Assembly: GCA_027062625.1 (NCBI GenBank) | Contig: JAMOSZ010000031.1 | Location: forward strand, 1 to 42,365 | Direction of reading: 5' to 3' | DNA: 42,365 nt | Source of the DNA: Nautiliaceae bacterium | GTDB lineage: Bacteria > Campylobacterota > Campylobacteria > Campylobacterales > Nautiliaceae | In this document: piece by piece, positions 28,953 through 39,098 of the stretch | How the letters are laid out: each line of letters starts with the position of its first letter | Numbering within the stretch: position 1 is the first letter of the stretch | Program-made: the position numbers and the translations under genes | The notes under the pieces: generated by a model | Told to the model about the DNA's origin: nothing | What the model saw: only the letters and a program-made list of their open reading frames with translations | Database searches by the model: none

Positions 28953-30530
28953 ATGAAGGAACTTGAAAAAATAGGTATAAAAACAAAAAAGGTCATTCAT
29001 AATCCAAATTATGATAAAATCATTGAAGATAGCTTAAAAAGAGGTGAAGTAGTTAAAACGGCTCACGGAGCAACTGCTGTTGATACTGGTGAATTCACAG
29101 GAAGAAGCCCAAAAGACAAATACTTCGTAAAACAACCTCCAAGCGAACAATACATAGCATGGGGAGAGATTAACCAGCCAATCTCGCCAGAAGTTTTTAA
29201 AAAACTTGAAAAATTTACAAAAGATGAACTTAGCAAATATGATGAACTTTATGTTGTTGATGTATTTGTTGGAGCAAGTAAAGAGTCTAGACGTGCAATT
29301 AGATTTGTAACTCCAATTGCTTGGCAAGCACATTTTGTTATGAATATGTTTATCTTACCAACCAAAGAAGAACTCAAAAACTTTAAACCCGATTTTACTT
29401 TCTTAGTAGCTGGTCCTGCAAGATATCCTAACTGGAAAGAAGATGGCTTAAATAGCGACATTTTCGTAGCATTTAACATTGAAGATAATTTAGCGATAAT
29501 GAGTGGAACAATGTATGGTGGAGAGATGAAAAAAGGAATTTTCACTATGATGAATTACTGGCTCCCACTTGAAGGCAAACTCTCAATGCACTGCTCGGCA
29601 AATGTTGGGGAAGAGGGAGATGTCGCTTTATTCTTTGGATTATCTGGAACTGGAAAAACTACTCTATCAACTGACCCAAAAAGAAAGTTAATTGGAGATG
29701 ATGAACACGGCTGGGATGATAATGGAGTATTTAACTTTGAGGGTGGATGTTATGCAAAAGTAATCAATCTTGATAAAGAGAGTGAACCTGAGATTTATAA
29801 CGCAATAAAAAGAGGGGCTTTGCTTGAAAATGTAGTAGTAAAAGAGAATGGAGAAGTTGATTTTACAGATTCAAGTAAAACCGAAAACACAAGGGTATCT
29901 TACCCAATTGAACATATCAAAAATCACGAATGCACACTCCAAGGCGATCATCCAAAAAATATTATCTTTTTAACAGCTGATGCGTTTGGAGTATTACCTC
30001 CGGTATCTAAACTTACAAAAGAGCAAGCAATGTATTATTTCCTTAGTGGATACACCGCAAAAGTTGCTGGAACTGAGAGAGGAATTACAGAGCCTGTTGC
30101 TACATTTAGTGCGTGTTTTGGTGAGCCGTTTTTACCGCTTCATCCAACCGTTTATGCAAAACTTCTTGGAGAAAAAATAGACAAACACGGAGTAAATGTT
30201 TATCTTGTAAACACAGGATGGACTGGTGGACCTTATGGAGTTGGAAAAAGAATGAGCATTAAAGATACAAGAGCTTGCATTAACGCAATTCTTGATGGAA
30301 GCATTGAAAAAGCTGAATTTGAAACTTTGCCGGTATTTAACTTAAAAATACCAAAAGAACTTCCAGGAGTTGATACAAAAGTATTAAATCCAAGAAACAC
30401 TTGGGAAGATAAAGAAGCGTATGACAAACAACTAAGAAAACTTGCTAAAATGTTTATTGATAACTTTAAAAGATATGAAGATGTACCAGAAGGCAAAGAG
30501 TATGAAAAAGCTGGTCCAAAGCTTGATTAA
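28953..30530 (+). CDS. pckA: Phosphoenolpyruvate carboxykinase (ATP)
   Basis: [47 protein letters not shown]. Confidence 0.97.
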   Translation: MKELEKIGIKTKKVIHNPNYDKIIEDSLKRGEVVKTAHGATAVDTGEFTGRSPKDKYFVKQPPSEQYIAWGEINQPISPEVFKKLEKFTKDELSKYDELYVVDVFVGASKESRRAIRFVTPIAWQAHFVMNMFILPTKEELKNFKPDFTFLVAGPARYPNWKEDGLNSDIFVAFNIEDNLAIMSGTMYGGEMKKGIFTMMNYWLPLEGKLSMHCSANVGEEGDVALFFGLSGTGKTTLSTDPKRKLIGDDEHGWDDNGVFNFEGGCYAKVINLDKESEPEIYNAIKRGALLENVVVKENGEVDFTDSSKTENTRVSYPIEHIKNHECTLQGDHPKNIIFLTADAFGVLPPVSKLTKEQAMYYFLSGYTAKVAGTERGITEPVATFSACFGEPFLPLHPTVYAKLLGEKIDKHGVNVYLVNTGWTGGPYGVGKRMSIKDTRACINAILDGSIEKAEFETLPVFNLKIPKELPGVDTKVLNPRNTWEDKEAYDKQLRKLAKMFIDNFKRYEDVPEGKEYEKAGPKLD

Positions 30531-30739
30531 TGGCTAAAATTTTCATTTTTATTGGGGTAGTCTTTATAATTATTGGTTTATTACTCTACTTTTTTAAAGA
30601 CTTCCCCCTTTTTCATTTACCAGGAGATATCGTGATAAAAAAAGAGAATTTTATCTTTTATTTTCCAATTACCTCATCAATCTTAATAAGCGTTATTTTA
30701 AGTCTTATTTTTTATATTATCTCAAAGATTTTCCAATGA
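30530..30739 (+). CDS. Small membrane protein, DUF2905-like
   Basis: 69 aa, two TM helices with GLLLYFFKDFPLFHLPGDI; TAATG coupling with pckA. Confidence 0.75.
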   Translation: MAKIFIFIGVVFIIIGLLLYFFKDFPLFHLPGDIVIKKENFIFYFPITSSILISVILSLIFYIISKIFQ

Positions 30740-31209
30740 GACTTTTTATAGCCTCCCCAATCTCACTTCCAACTTATCAAACCATAAAAGAAGATTTTAA
30801 AGGATGCATAAAAGGAAAATGGGTTGAGGGATGGAATTTACATCTAACTTATAAATTTATAGGTGAAGATGACGCAAAAAAATATCAAAAACCTCTTAAT
30901 CTCTCAAAAGTCGAAATAAAAATAAAAGGGCTTGGGACTTTTAGTGAAAAGGTGCTATTTTTAAAAGTAACAAACGACTTAAAAGAGATAAACGAAAAAA
31001 TCAATAAAGAGTTTAACCTCTCAAATGATAAATCATTTATTCCTCATATTACTCTTTGCAGAATTAAAGAGATAAACAACAAAGAAGAATTCAATCTAAA
31101 ACTCAAAAAATGGGAAAACTTCTCCTTTTCTATCTCTTCTGAAATATACCTCTATGCATCTACTCTCACTAAAAAAGGTCCAATTTATAAAAAAATTTAT
31201 AAATATTAA
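30736..31209 (+). CDS. thpR: RNA 2',3'-cyclic phosphodiesterase (2H phosphoesterase, ThpR/LigT family)
   Basis: Two HxTx motifs: LHLTYKF and PHITLCRI. Confidence 0.85.
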   Translation: MRLFIASPISLPTYQTIKEDFKGCIKGKWVEGWNLHLTYKFIGEDDAKKYQKPLNLSKVEIKIKGLGTFSEKVLFLKVTNDLKEINEKINKEFNLSNDKSFIPHITLCRIKEINNKEEFNLKLKKWENFSFSISSEIYLYASTLTKKGPIYKKIYKY

Positions 31210-31254
31210 CTCAATTTTTGTGATATAATAAAATAAAACTTTTAAGGAGAGGAG

Positions 31255-31824
31255 ATGGAAAAGTATAAAATCTTGCCAAAACTTGCAAGATTATCAATTT
31301 TAGAAGAATTTGAAGGTAAAAAACTTATAAACAAAGAAGAGTGGCTAAGTAAATACCCTTGGCTTGGAGAAAAAAGAGCTACCTTTGTTACTTTAAAACT
31401 AAAAGATAAACCAAGAGGCTCAAATCTTAGAGGATGCATTGGCTCAATACTCCCTTATCGCCCAATGATTGATGATGTAATTGAAAATGCAAAAGCAGCC
31501 GCTTTTTCTGACCCAAGATTCCCACCGCTAAGACCCGAAGAGTTTGATAAAGTCAAAATTGAAGTTAGCGTGCTTACAATTCCACAAAAAGTAGATTATG
31601 AAGATATTGAAGATTTAAGACGCAAAATTCGCCCAGGAGTTGATGGAATCATACTCCAACTTGGTAATCATCAAGCAACATTCCTTCCAACAGTATGGAA
31701 TGAATTACCACTATTTGATTTATTTTTTGCTCACCTTTGTGTAAAAGCTGGACTTCCAGGAGATTGTTTGAAGTTTCACCCAACAATTTATAAATATCAA
31801 GCAATAGAAGTAGAGGAGGAGTAA
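31255..31824 (+). CDS. AMMECR1 domain protein (AmmeMemoRadiSam system protein A type)
   Basis: GSNLRGCIGSILPYRPMIDDVIENAKAAAFSDPRFPPLRPEE is the AMMECR1 signature. Confidence 0.93.
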   Translation: MEKYKILPKLARLSILEEFEGKKLINKEEWLSKYPWLGEKRATFVTLKLKDKPRGSNLRGCIGSILPYRPMIDDVIENAKAAAFSDPRFPPLRPEEFDKVKIEVSVLTIPQKVDYEDIEDLRRKIRPGVDGIILQLGNHQATFLPTVWNELPLFDLFFAHLCVKAGLPGDCLKFHPTIYKYQAIEVEEE

Positions 31825-31831
31825 TCCTCCT
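31814..31831. terminator. Hairpin AGGAGGA-GTAA-TCCTCCT between convergent AMMECR1 gene and ilvD
   Basis: Perfect 7-bp stem; includes the AMMECR1 TAA and overlaps the ilvD stop; no long U tract. Confidence 0.6.
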
Positions 31832-33518
31832 AATCCGCTTTTAAAATCGCTCCGTTACTTGCATTTGTAACAAGTGCTCTATATTGTCTTAGCCATCTGC
31901 CGGGTACATCTTTTTTAATAGGTTTGAACTCTTTTTTTCTCTTTTCAATCTCTTCATCACTTAGTTTTACATTAATTGAGAAATTATCAACATCAATCTC
32001 TATTATATCTCCATCTTTAAGTAGTCCAATCATTCCGCCCTCAGCTGCTTCTGGGCTAATATGCCCGACACTAAGTCCCCTAGTAGCACCTGAGAATCTA
32101 CCATCGGTAATTAAAGCTACTTTATCTCCAAGCCCCATTCCCATTATAAGAGAAGTAGGTGCAAGCATCTCTTGCATTCCAGGACCGCCTTTTGGACCTT
32201 CATATCTAATAACAACAACATCCCCCTCTTTAACTTTTCCGCTTGTAATTCCTTCAATAGCTTCTTGCTGAGAGTTAAAGCATACCGCTTTTCCTGTGAA
32301 TTTTCTGCTTCCAGTAATCCCAGCAGTTTTAATAACGCATCCCTCTTGTGCCAAGTTACCAAACAAAATTGCAAGCCCTCCAACTTCGCTATAAGGATTA
32401 TCAACCGGATGAATTACGCTATAATCCTTAACCTCGGCATCTTTTAGCCTATCGGCTACAACTCCACCCTCAATTACCGGATTATCAAGGTATAAAATTG
32501 TATCGCTTCTTTTACTAATTTCTTTCATCACCGCACTTATTCCACCGGCTCTGTGGATATCTTCCATATGGATAGTTTGAAGTGAAGGTGAAATTTTTGC
32601 AATGTGGGCTGTGTGGCGTGCAATCTCATTAATCTTTGCAAGGTCAAAATCAACCCCAGCTTCTTTTGCAATCGCCATCATATGTAAAACCGTATTTGAA
32701 CTTCCACCCATTGCCATATCAACAACAAAAGCGTTATGAATCGCTTTTTCGTTTATGATGTTTCTTATTCTGTATTGTTCGCTAAGTTTTTCATCTTTTG
32801 CAATTTCACAAATTCTTCTTGCAGCTTTTCTAAGTAACTCTTCTCTCTCAGGCGTAAGTGCTAAAATAGTCCCGTTTCCTTTAAGAGCTATTCCCATAGC
32901 TTCAATTAATGTATTCATACTATTTGCCGTAAACATCCCGCTACAACTTCCACCACCAGGACACGCAAGGCACTCTAACTGATAAAGCTTATCTTCATCA
33001 ATCTCACCCTTTTCAAATTTACCAACCCCCTCAAACACACTCGCTAAATCAATTGGAGTCCCATCTGGCAAATGTCCAGCTCTCATAGGACCACCGGTTA
33101 CAAAGATTGTTGGCACATTTACTCTAAGCGCTCCCATTACCATTCCAGGAGTGATTTTATCGCAGTTTGGAAGGGCAATCATTGCATCAAGTTTATGAGC
33201 ATTCATTACAGTCTCAATTGAGTTTGCAATAATTTCACGGCTAGGCAAGCTATAAAGCATACCATCATGCCCCATTGCAATCCCATCATCAACTCCGATT
33301 GTATTAAATTCAAACGGCACGCACCCGTTTTTTCTAATCTCATCTTTTACAATCTCAGCATACTTATTTAAAAAAAAGTGCCCAGGAATTATCTCAATAA
33401 AACTATTCGCAACCCCAATAAACGGCTTATCAAAATCCTCATCCTTTAACCCACAAGCTCTAAGCAAACTTCTATGCGGTGCCCTGTGCCACCCTTTTTT
33501 AACCTCATCACTTCTCAT
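31830..33518 (-). CDS. ilvD: Dihydroxy-acid dehydratase
   Basis: [58 protein letters not shown]. Confidence 0.98.
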   Translation of the reverse strand: MRSDEVKKGWHRAPHRSLLRACGLKDEDFDKPFIGVANSFIEIIPGHFFLNKYAEIVKDEIRKNGCVPFEFNTIGVDDGIAMGHDGMLYSLPSREIIANSIETVMNAHKLDAMIALPNCDKITPGMVMGALRVNVPTIFVTGGPMRAGHLPDGTPIDLASVFEGVGKFEKGEIDEDKLYQLECLACPGGGSCSGMFTANSMNTLIEAMGIALKGNGTILALTPEREELLRKAARRICEIAKDEKLSEQYRIRNIINEKAIHNAFVVDMAMGGSSNTVLHMMAIAKEAGVDFDLAKINEIARHTAHIAKISPSLQTIHMEDIHRAGGISAVMKEISKRSDTILYLDNPVIEGGVVADRLKDAEVKDYSVIHPVDNPYSEVGGLAILFGNLAQEGCVIKTAGITGSRKFTGKAVCFNSQQEAIEGITSGKVKEGDVVVIRYEGPKGGPGMQEMLAPTSLIMGMGLGDKVALITDGRFSGATRGLSVGHISPEAAEGGMIGLLKDGDIIEIDVDNFSINVKLSDEEIEKRKKEFKPIKKDVPGRWLRQYRALVTNASNGAILKAD

Positions 33519-33656
33519 TATAATCCTTTTTTTTCGCTATTTTAGCAAAATTGGGAGATTATCTTCACTTCAAAGTCTTAATTTTTATGATTTAAAATAT
33601 CAAAAAGATAAACTCATCCATTTTACAAACTTCCCAATCCATTTTAAAATCAGTGG

Positions 33657-33680
33657 GACATTTTGATATAATTTCACTAA
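33657..33680 (+). promoter_or_regulatory. Putative promoter -10 (TTTTGATATAATTT) upstream of the RNA ligase
   Basis: Perfect TATAAT with TG-type extension 5' of the 33703 start; similar GATATAAT elements precede secG (~22050) and the AMMECR1 gene (~31220). Confidence 0.55.
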
Positions 33681-33702
33681 AAAAAGTTAAAAGGTTTAAT
33701 TT

Positions 33703-34773
33703 ATGTTTATACTTCCCACAAAAAAAGATGCTGATTTTATAGTATCAAACTCAAAGCAGTTTTTTAGAAAAGATGATAAATTTTTAGATAAAAATATTTC
33801 GATTTATCATTATAAACAGGCTAAATTTGAAGAGTTTGAAAAATTTAAAGATAAAGGCTCTTATGAACTTAGAGGGCTTACATTTGTAGAAGATAAGAGA
33901 TTTTTGGCTTTACATAAATTTTTTGAGCTTAATCAGGCTCCTGGATGGATGGAAGAGGATTTAAAAGATAAAAAAATCATAAAAGCCACAGAAAAGATTG
34001 ATGGGACCTTGCTTCAACCAATTTTAATCAATAATAAAATCTACTTTAAAACAAAACTCTCATTTGATATCTACCAAGCAAAAAAAGCAAACGAAATGCT
34101 TAAAAATCCAAAACTCAAAGAGTATATTCTAAAAAAATTTAGAGAAAATAAAATTCCTATTTTTGAATTTGTATCCCCAAAGACTCAGGTTGTGTTAAAT
34201 TACGATAAAGACGAACTAAACTTAATTCAAGTTAGAGACTTAAAAACAGGAGAGTATGAACTTGATTTTGAAAAAGAGGCAAATGAATATCAAATTAAAA
34301 CTCCAAAAAGATACAATATCTCAAATTTAGATGAGTTTTTAGAGCTTGCTACAAAAGAGAAAGAAAAAGAGGGGTGGATTTTAATATTTGAAGGGATGAA
34401 ATTTGTAAAAATAAAAACAAAAGAGTACCTTAAAAAGCATAAACTTTTAGCAAAAATTCAACCTCACGACATTATAAAATCAATTTTAGAAAAAAGAGAC
34501 AAAGAGTATGAAGAGATGCTAAATAAAAAAAGCGAAAAATATCAATATTTCAAAGAAATTAAAAATCGTTTTTTACAAAAGTATAATTATTTAAAAAGAG
34601 AAGCAAAAAAAGCAATTAAACTTAGCAAAAAAGAACTCAAAAAAAGATATTCATCCCATCCTTACTATGAATTATTTGCATATTGCAAAAACAGAGGACT
34701 TGAAGGATTTGATGAGTGGATAAAGCAACACACTTCAAAGCTCAAAGGAGCTAAGAAGTTTTTGGAGTTATAG
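33703..34773 (+). CDS. T4 Rnl1 (RnlA)-type RNA ligase
   Basis: Nucleotidyltransferase motifs: ELRGLTF, HKFFELNQ, motif I EKIDGTL (KxDG, K98), motif III FEFVSP, motif IV KEGWILIF, motif V KFVKIK; basic helical C-terminus. Confidence 0.85.
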   Translation: MFILPTKKDADFIVSNSKQFFRKDDKFLDKNISIYHYKQAKFEEFEKFKDKGSYELRGLTFVEDKRFLALHKFFELNQAPGWMEEDLKDKKIIKATEKIDGTLLQPILINNKIYFKTKLSFDIYQAKKANEMLKNPKLKEYILKKFRENKIPIFEFVSPKTQVVLNYDKDELNLIQVRDLKTGEYELDFEKEANEYQIKTPKRYNISNLDEFLELATKEKEKEGWILIFEGMKFVKIKTKEYLKKHKLLAKIQPHDIIKSILEKRDKEYEEMLNKKSEKYQYFKEIKNRFLQKYNYLKREAKKAIKLSKKELKKRYSSHPYYELFAYCKNRGLEGFDEWIKQHTSKLKGAKKFLEL

Positions 34774-35010
34774 CACAAATTTAATATCTTTATGCCCTTG
34801 GAGCCTTTTGAAAAATTCGTTTCTCTCCTCTTCACTTGTTACATAAGCTTCAAACTTTTGAGAAAAATATTTCCCTCTTTGATTGTTATCCTCAACTTTT
34901 ATATCTTGATTTGGAATACAATCTTTTACAGCTTCTCTCATTTTTTCTTTATCTTCTCCAATAATCCTAAATCCCCACATTCTTGGATACTCAATTTTTT
35001 TCTCACTCAT
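34768..35010 (-). CDS. DUF493-like small protein (YbeD family)
   Basis: 80 aa; YPRMWGFRIIGEDKEKMREAVKDCI... and YVTSEEERNEFFKRLQGHKDIKFVL. Confidence 0.65.
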   Translation of the reverse strand: MSEKKIEYPRMWGFRIIGEDKEKMREAVKDCIPNQDIKVEDNNQRGKYFSQKFEAYVTSEEERNEFFKRLQGHKDIKFVL

Positions 35011-35056
35011 TTCCCCTCCTTTTTTACAAAATTATACCAAATTTTAGCGAGAGTGA

Positions 35057-35320
35057 CTAATCAACCTTGATTTCAATTGAGTCAACTTCTACTTTTTTAG
35101 CAACTACATCAACCTCTACTAAATCATTAACAGCAAAATTTTTATCCTCTATCAACTTTTCAATCTCATCTACAAGCTCAACTACCAAAAAATTATCATC
35201 ATCTTTTGTATACAAAGGCTTACCCTTATAAGCTTCTTTTTTCTCCATTGCCGCAATGTAAGCGGGAGAGTGTTTGATTTTTTCTACCAAAACGATTAAA
35301 TCTTTTGCTTTAATTACCAT
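35057..35320 (-). CDS. Hypothetical small acidic protein
   Basis: 87-aa ORF filling the gap between DUF493-like gene and rnj in the same orientation; no motif recognised. Confidence 0.6.
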   Translation of the reverse strand: MVIKAKDLIVLVEKIKHSPAYIAAMEKKEAYKGKPLYTKDDDNFLVVELVDEIEKLIEDKNFAVNDLVEVDVVAKKVEVDSIEIKVD

Positions 35321-35331
35321 TGAAAATCCTT

Positions 35332-35365
35332 TTTTTTAATTTTACAAATTTTTTAATTTTACAAA
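35332..35365. repeat. Two perfect tandem copies of TTTTTTAATTTTACAAA (17 bp)
   Basis: Copies at 35332-35348 and 35349-35365, plus a partial AATTTTACA downstream. Confidence 0.85.
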
Positions 35366-35371
35366 AAAATT

Positions 35372-37363
35372 TTACATAAAGTAAATCATAGGCACAATTG
35401 TTGGATATTTTTTCGTTTTTCTAAACACATGTTTTCTAATAACATTTCTAAGCTCATTTTCAAAAATCCTATTTTTTTCATAAACATAATCTTTTGCATG
35501 AGTTATATAATTAATCAATAATTCCTCCATCTCTTTTGCAAAATCCCTATCATCCTTATCAGCAATAATTCCAAAAGTGCTAACCCTTGGACGCCCAATA
35601 AGCTTTTTATTTTGTTTGTCAACCTGAGCTACAATCATAATAATTCCCTCAGTTGCAAGTTTTTGCCTATCAATTACCACATCATTTTCAATTTGCTCAT
35701 TAATTTGATTATCAATATAAATCTTACCAACTTTTACTTTTCCAACTTTTCTTACTCTCTTTGGAGTAATTTCCCACTGCTCTCCATCTTCCATAATAAA
35801 TACATTCTCCTCTTTCATTCCAGCTTGCAAAGCGGTCTCTTTGTGTTTTACCAAGTGATTATACTCTCCATGCACTGGGAAGAAATATTTTGGCTTTACA
35901 AGGCGAAGCATTAACTTTTGCTCTTCTTGACTTGCGTGTCCTGAGACATGAATTTCGCTAAATTCTTGGTATGCTACGTTTGCCCCTTTTTTCATCAAAA
36001 AGTTAATAAGTTGAGAAACGGTTGGCTCATTCCCAGGAATTGCTTTGGCTGAGATTATTATTTGGTCTCCCTCTTTAATTTTTACATGTCTGTGCTCATC
36101 AATTGCCATTCTATATAAAGCACTCATACTCTCGCCCTGAGAGCCTGTTGTAACAATCAAAATCTCGTGGTCTTGATATTTACCAATTTCGTATGGGTCA
36201 ATAAAAATATCTTTTGGTAAATTAATATATCCAAGCTCCATTGCAACATTTAAGTTTTGTTCCATACTTCTTCCAATAATACAAACTTTCCTACCAAATT
36301 TCATTCCAGCTTGGATTGCTTGATAGACTCTGTGAATATTTGATGAGAAGGTTGACATTATTACCCTTCCCTTTGTCTTCATAAATAAATCTTCAAAAGT
36401 TTTCCCAACAACACTCTCACTTGGAGTAATTCCCGGTTTATAAGAGTTTGTAGAATCACTAAACAAAGCCAAAACTCCCTCTTCTCCATAGTGTGCTAAG
36501 CGGTGCAAATCTGGCGGATATCCATCAATTGGTGTATTATCAATTTTAAAGTCTCCCGTGTGAATAATAGTTCCAACTGGCGTTTGAATGGCAAGGGATG
36601 AGCTATCAACAATTGAGTGAGTCATATGAATCCACTCAACCTTAAAATCGCCTATTTGAATTGGAACTCTTTTTTTAACGCTTCTAAAATAACTCTCATA
36701 TTGAGACATTTTATGCTCTTTGAATTTATTTTTAATCATTGCAAGAGGAAGTGAGGTTCCATAAATTGGAATTTGCATCTCTTTAAAAAGATACGGCACC
36801 GCACCAATGTGGTCTTCGTGCCCATGAGTGATTACAAGCCCTTTAATTTTGTGTCTAATCTCTTTTAAATAACTAAAATCTGGAATTAAAATATCAACTC
36901 CGTGCATATCTTCACTTGGAAAGCTCATTCCACAATCAATAATAATTGCACTATTTTCAGTTTCAAGCACAGCACAATTACCACCAATCTCATCAAGTCC
37001 ACCAAGAGGAGTAAATTTTATCCACCCTTTGCTTAAAGAGTTAATTTTATTAAAGCAAGTTAATCTTCTTTTATGAATTTTTTCATTCTCATCAAAAGCC
37101 CTATTTAAATCCTTAAACCACACAAAATTTTTGGAATCTCTTTTTCTAAATTTCCTTTGATTTTTTTCAAGATTTTCTTTTATCTCTTTTTCTTCGTTTT
37201 GACTCTCTTTTTTATCTACTTTTACCTCTTCTACACTCTCTACCTTATTCTCTTTTTCATCAATTTTATTAAAAACTTCTTTATTAGCACTATTTTTACT
37301 CTCATCTTTTAAATTACTCTCAATTGTTTTTTCTATCTCCTGTTGTAAATTCATTTTTTCCAT
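35372..37363 (-). CDS. rnj: Ribonuclease J
   Basis: [47 protein letters not shown]; long Lys/Glu-rich N-terminal extension. ATG at 37363 has AAAGGAG upstream and is a better start than 37414. Confidence 0.93.
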   Translation of the reverse strand: MEKMNLQQEIEKTIESNLKDESKNSANKEVFNKIDEKENKVESVEEVKVDKKESQNEEKEIKENLEKNQRKFRKRDSKNFVWFKDLNRAFDENEKIHKRRLTCFNKINSLSKGWIKFTPLGGLDEIGGNCAVLETENSAIIIDCGMSFPSEDMHGVDILIPDFSYLKEIRHKIKGLVITHGHEDHIGAVPYLFKEMQIPIYGTSLPLAMIKNKFKEHKMSQYESYFRSVKKRVPIQIGDFKVEWIHMTHSIVDSSSLAIQTPVGTIIHTGDFKIDNTPIDGYPPDLHRLAHYGEEGVLALFSDSTNSYKPGITPSESVVGKTFEDLFMKTKGRVIMSTFSSNIHRVYQAIQAGMKFGRKVCIIGRSMEQNLNVAMELGYINLPKDIFIDPYEIGKYQDHEILIVTTGSQGESMSALYRMAIDEHRHVKIKEGDQIIISAKAIPGNEPTVSQLINFLMKKGANVAYQEFSEIHVSGHASQEEQKLMLRLVKPKYFFPVHGEYNHLVKHKETALQAGMKEENVFIMEDGEQWEITPKRVRKVGKVKVGKIYIDNQINEQIENDVVIDRQKLATEGIIMIVAQVDKQNKKLIGRPRVSTFGIIADKDDRDFAKEMEELLINYITHAKDYVYEKNRIFENELRNVIRKHVFRKTKKYPTIVPMIYFM

Positions 37364-38120
37364 CTTCACTCCTTTCTTTTGACGCAGAAAAGAGCTGGAA
37401 AAAAGTATCAGCATCTACTTGGTGAGGTCTTATAGTATCAGCAAGTCCAAATTCACTCAAATTCAAATTAAATTTAGATAAGTTTTTTTTAAGAGTTTTT
37501 CTTGGATTAGCAAAAGCAACTTTTAAAAACTTCGCAAATTCTTCATCATATGAGTCTTTAAACTTTTCAAACAATATCACGCTACTCATAACCTTAGGGG
37601 CTGGCACAAATGCCCCGGGTGGTATGTCAAAAAGCTTTTTAACTTTTGCAACTTGACTTGCTAAAATACTCAAAGACCCATAATTTCTATCACCAACTTT
37701 GGCACTAAATTTATCTGCTACCTCTTTTTGGATTAAAACCAAAATATTTTTTGCGTTTTTATCCCTTAACGCTTTTAAAATAATGTTCGTTGCTATATAA
37801 TAAGGTAAGTTTGCTATTAAATCATAACTCTCATTAACCAAACTACCATTTTGCCAATACTCTAAAACATCACCACATTTTAAATCAAGATTTGGAAACT
37901 TCTTTTTTAAAATTTCACAAAGTTCTCTATCAATCTCAAAAGCCGTTACTCTTCTTTTTTCCAGCAGCTTTTCTGTTAAATCGCCCAAGCCAGGTCCAAT
38001 CTCTACTACCAAATTATTGGTATTGGGCATCGCTTTGGCGATTTTGTTTAGATAAAATTTATCTTTTAGAAAATTTTGTCCAAATTTTTTCTTTGCCTTG
38101 ATTATAGCATATCCTTTCAA
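37320..38120 (-). CDS. rsmA: 16S rRNA (adenine(1518)-N(6)/adenine(1519)-N(6)) dimethyltransferase
   Basis: [41 protein letters not shown]. The track start at 38306 lies inside hisF; an in-frame TTG at 38120 is the likeliest start. Confidence 0.92.
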   Translation of the reverse strand: MKGYAIIKAKKKFGQNFLKDKFYLNKIAKAMPNTNNLVVEIGPGLGDLTEKLLEKRRVTAFEIDRELCEILKKKFPNLDLKCGDVLEYWQNGSLVNESYDLIANLPYYIATNIILKALRDKNAKNILVLIQKEVADKFSAKVGDRNYGSLSILASQVAKVKKLFDIPPGAFVPAPKVMSSVILFEKFKDSYDEEFAKFLKVAFANPRKTLKKNLSKFNLNLSEFGLADTIRPHQVDADTFFQLFSASKERSEDGKNEFTTGDRKNN

Positions 38121-38178
38121 AAAATGTAAATTAAAATTTGATAAAATTATACAATAAACTTGTAAAGTGGAGATTAAT

Positions 38179-38943
38179 ATGAGAGAGTATTTTGCCAAAA
38201 GAATAATTCCTTGCCTTGATGTTAAAGATGGAAGGGTTGTAAAAGGGGTGAATTTTGTAGGGTTAAAAGATGCCGGAGACCCAGTAGAAGCTGCAATAAG
38301 ATACAATGAAGAAGGAGCAGATGAGCTAACTTTTCTTGATATAACGGCAAGCTATGAGAAAAGAAAACCGATTGTTGATATTGTAAAAGAGGTGGCAAAA
38401 GAGGTATTTATTCCTTTAACTGTTGGAGGAGGTATAAGCGAGCTTGGGGATATTTACGATTTGCTTAATGTAGGATGCGATAAAGTTAGTATAAATTCAG
38501 CTGCCGTAAAAAGACCAGATTTTATAAACGAAGCTGCTAAAAGGTTTGGGAGTCAGTGTATTGTAGTGGCAATTGATGTTAAAAAAGTAGCACCTAATAA
38601 GTGGAATGTCTTTATAAAAGGGGGGAGAGAGGATACAGGGCTTGATGCAATAAAATGGGCAAAAGAGGTTGTTAATAGAGGAGCTGGCGAAATTCTTTTA
38701 ACATCAATGGATGCTGATGGGACAAAAAAGGGCTTTGATATAGAAATTACAGAAAAAATCTCCTCTCTTGTAAATGTGCCAGTAATTGCAAGCGGAGGGG
38801 CTGGGGAGATGAAACACTTTAAAGAGGTTTTTGAACATAAAGCTGATGCGGCTTTGGCGGCAAGTATTTTTCATTTTAGAGAAATTGATATAATGGATTT
38901 AAAAAGGTATCTTGATAAAGAAGGGATAAGTGTCAGAATATGA
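38179..38943 (+). CDS. hisF: Imidazole glycerol phosphate synthase cyclase subunit
   Basis: [48 protein letters not shown] at 38179 preferred over 38167 GTG. Confidence 0.97.
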   Translation: MREYFAKRIIPCLDVKDGRVVKGVNFVGLKDAGDPVEAAIRYNEEGADELTFLDITASYEKRKPIVDIVKEVAKEVFIPLTVGGGISELGDIYDLLNVGCDKVSINSAAVKRPDFINEAAKRFGSQCIVVAIDVKKVAPNKWNVFIKGGREDTGLDAIKWAKEVVNRGAGEILLTSMDADGTKKGFDIEITEKISSLVNVPVIASGGAGEMKHFKEVFEHKADAALAASIFHFREIDIMDLKRYLDKEGISVRI

Positions 38944-39089
38944 AAAAATTGCTTTTTCTCTTGCATACTTTTCTTTTAGTTTATAAAGCAAGTTTTACAA
39001 AAGTTTATAAAGAGAGTATTGTCCCTAAAAAAGAGAATGTTTTTATAAAAATAAAAGCAACTTTACCTTTTCCTTTTACATTTTTTTAA
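38940..39089 (+). CDS. Possible 49-aa small ORF with hydrophobic N-terminus
   Basis: ATGA overlap with hisF stop; translates to [49 protein letters not shown]. Not in the supplied track. Confidence 0.35.
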   Translation: MKKLLFLLHTFLLVYKASFTKVYKESIVPKKENVFIKIKATLPFPFTFF

Positions 39090-39098
39090 AGAAATTTT

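Noticed and set aside
31924-32982. ORFs overlapping ilvD (31924..32271 +, 32172..32447 +, 32755..32982 +, and the out-of-frame 32144..32404 -)
   Set aside because: Fully inside unambiguous ilvD; composition is typical of antisense or out-of-frame artefact.
33541-33690. Weak inverted repeat (attggga...tcccaat) in the ilvD/RNA ligase intergenic region
   Set aside because: Only 7-bp arms about 80 bp apart in AT-rich DNA; not distinguishable from chance without comparison.
38121-38306. N-terminal 62 residues of the track's rsmA ORF
   Set aside because: Antisense to the start of hisF and unlike any RsmA N-terminus.
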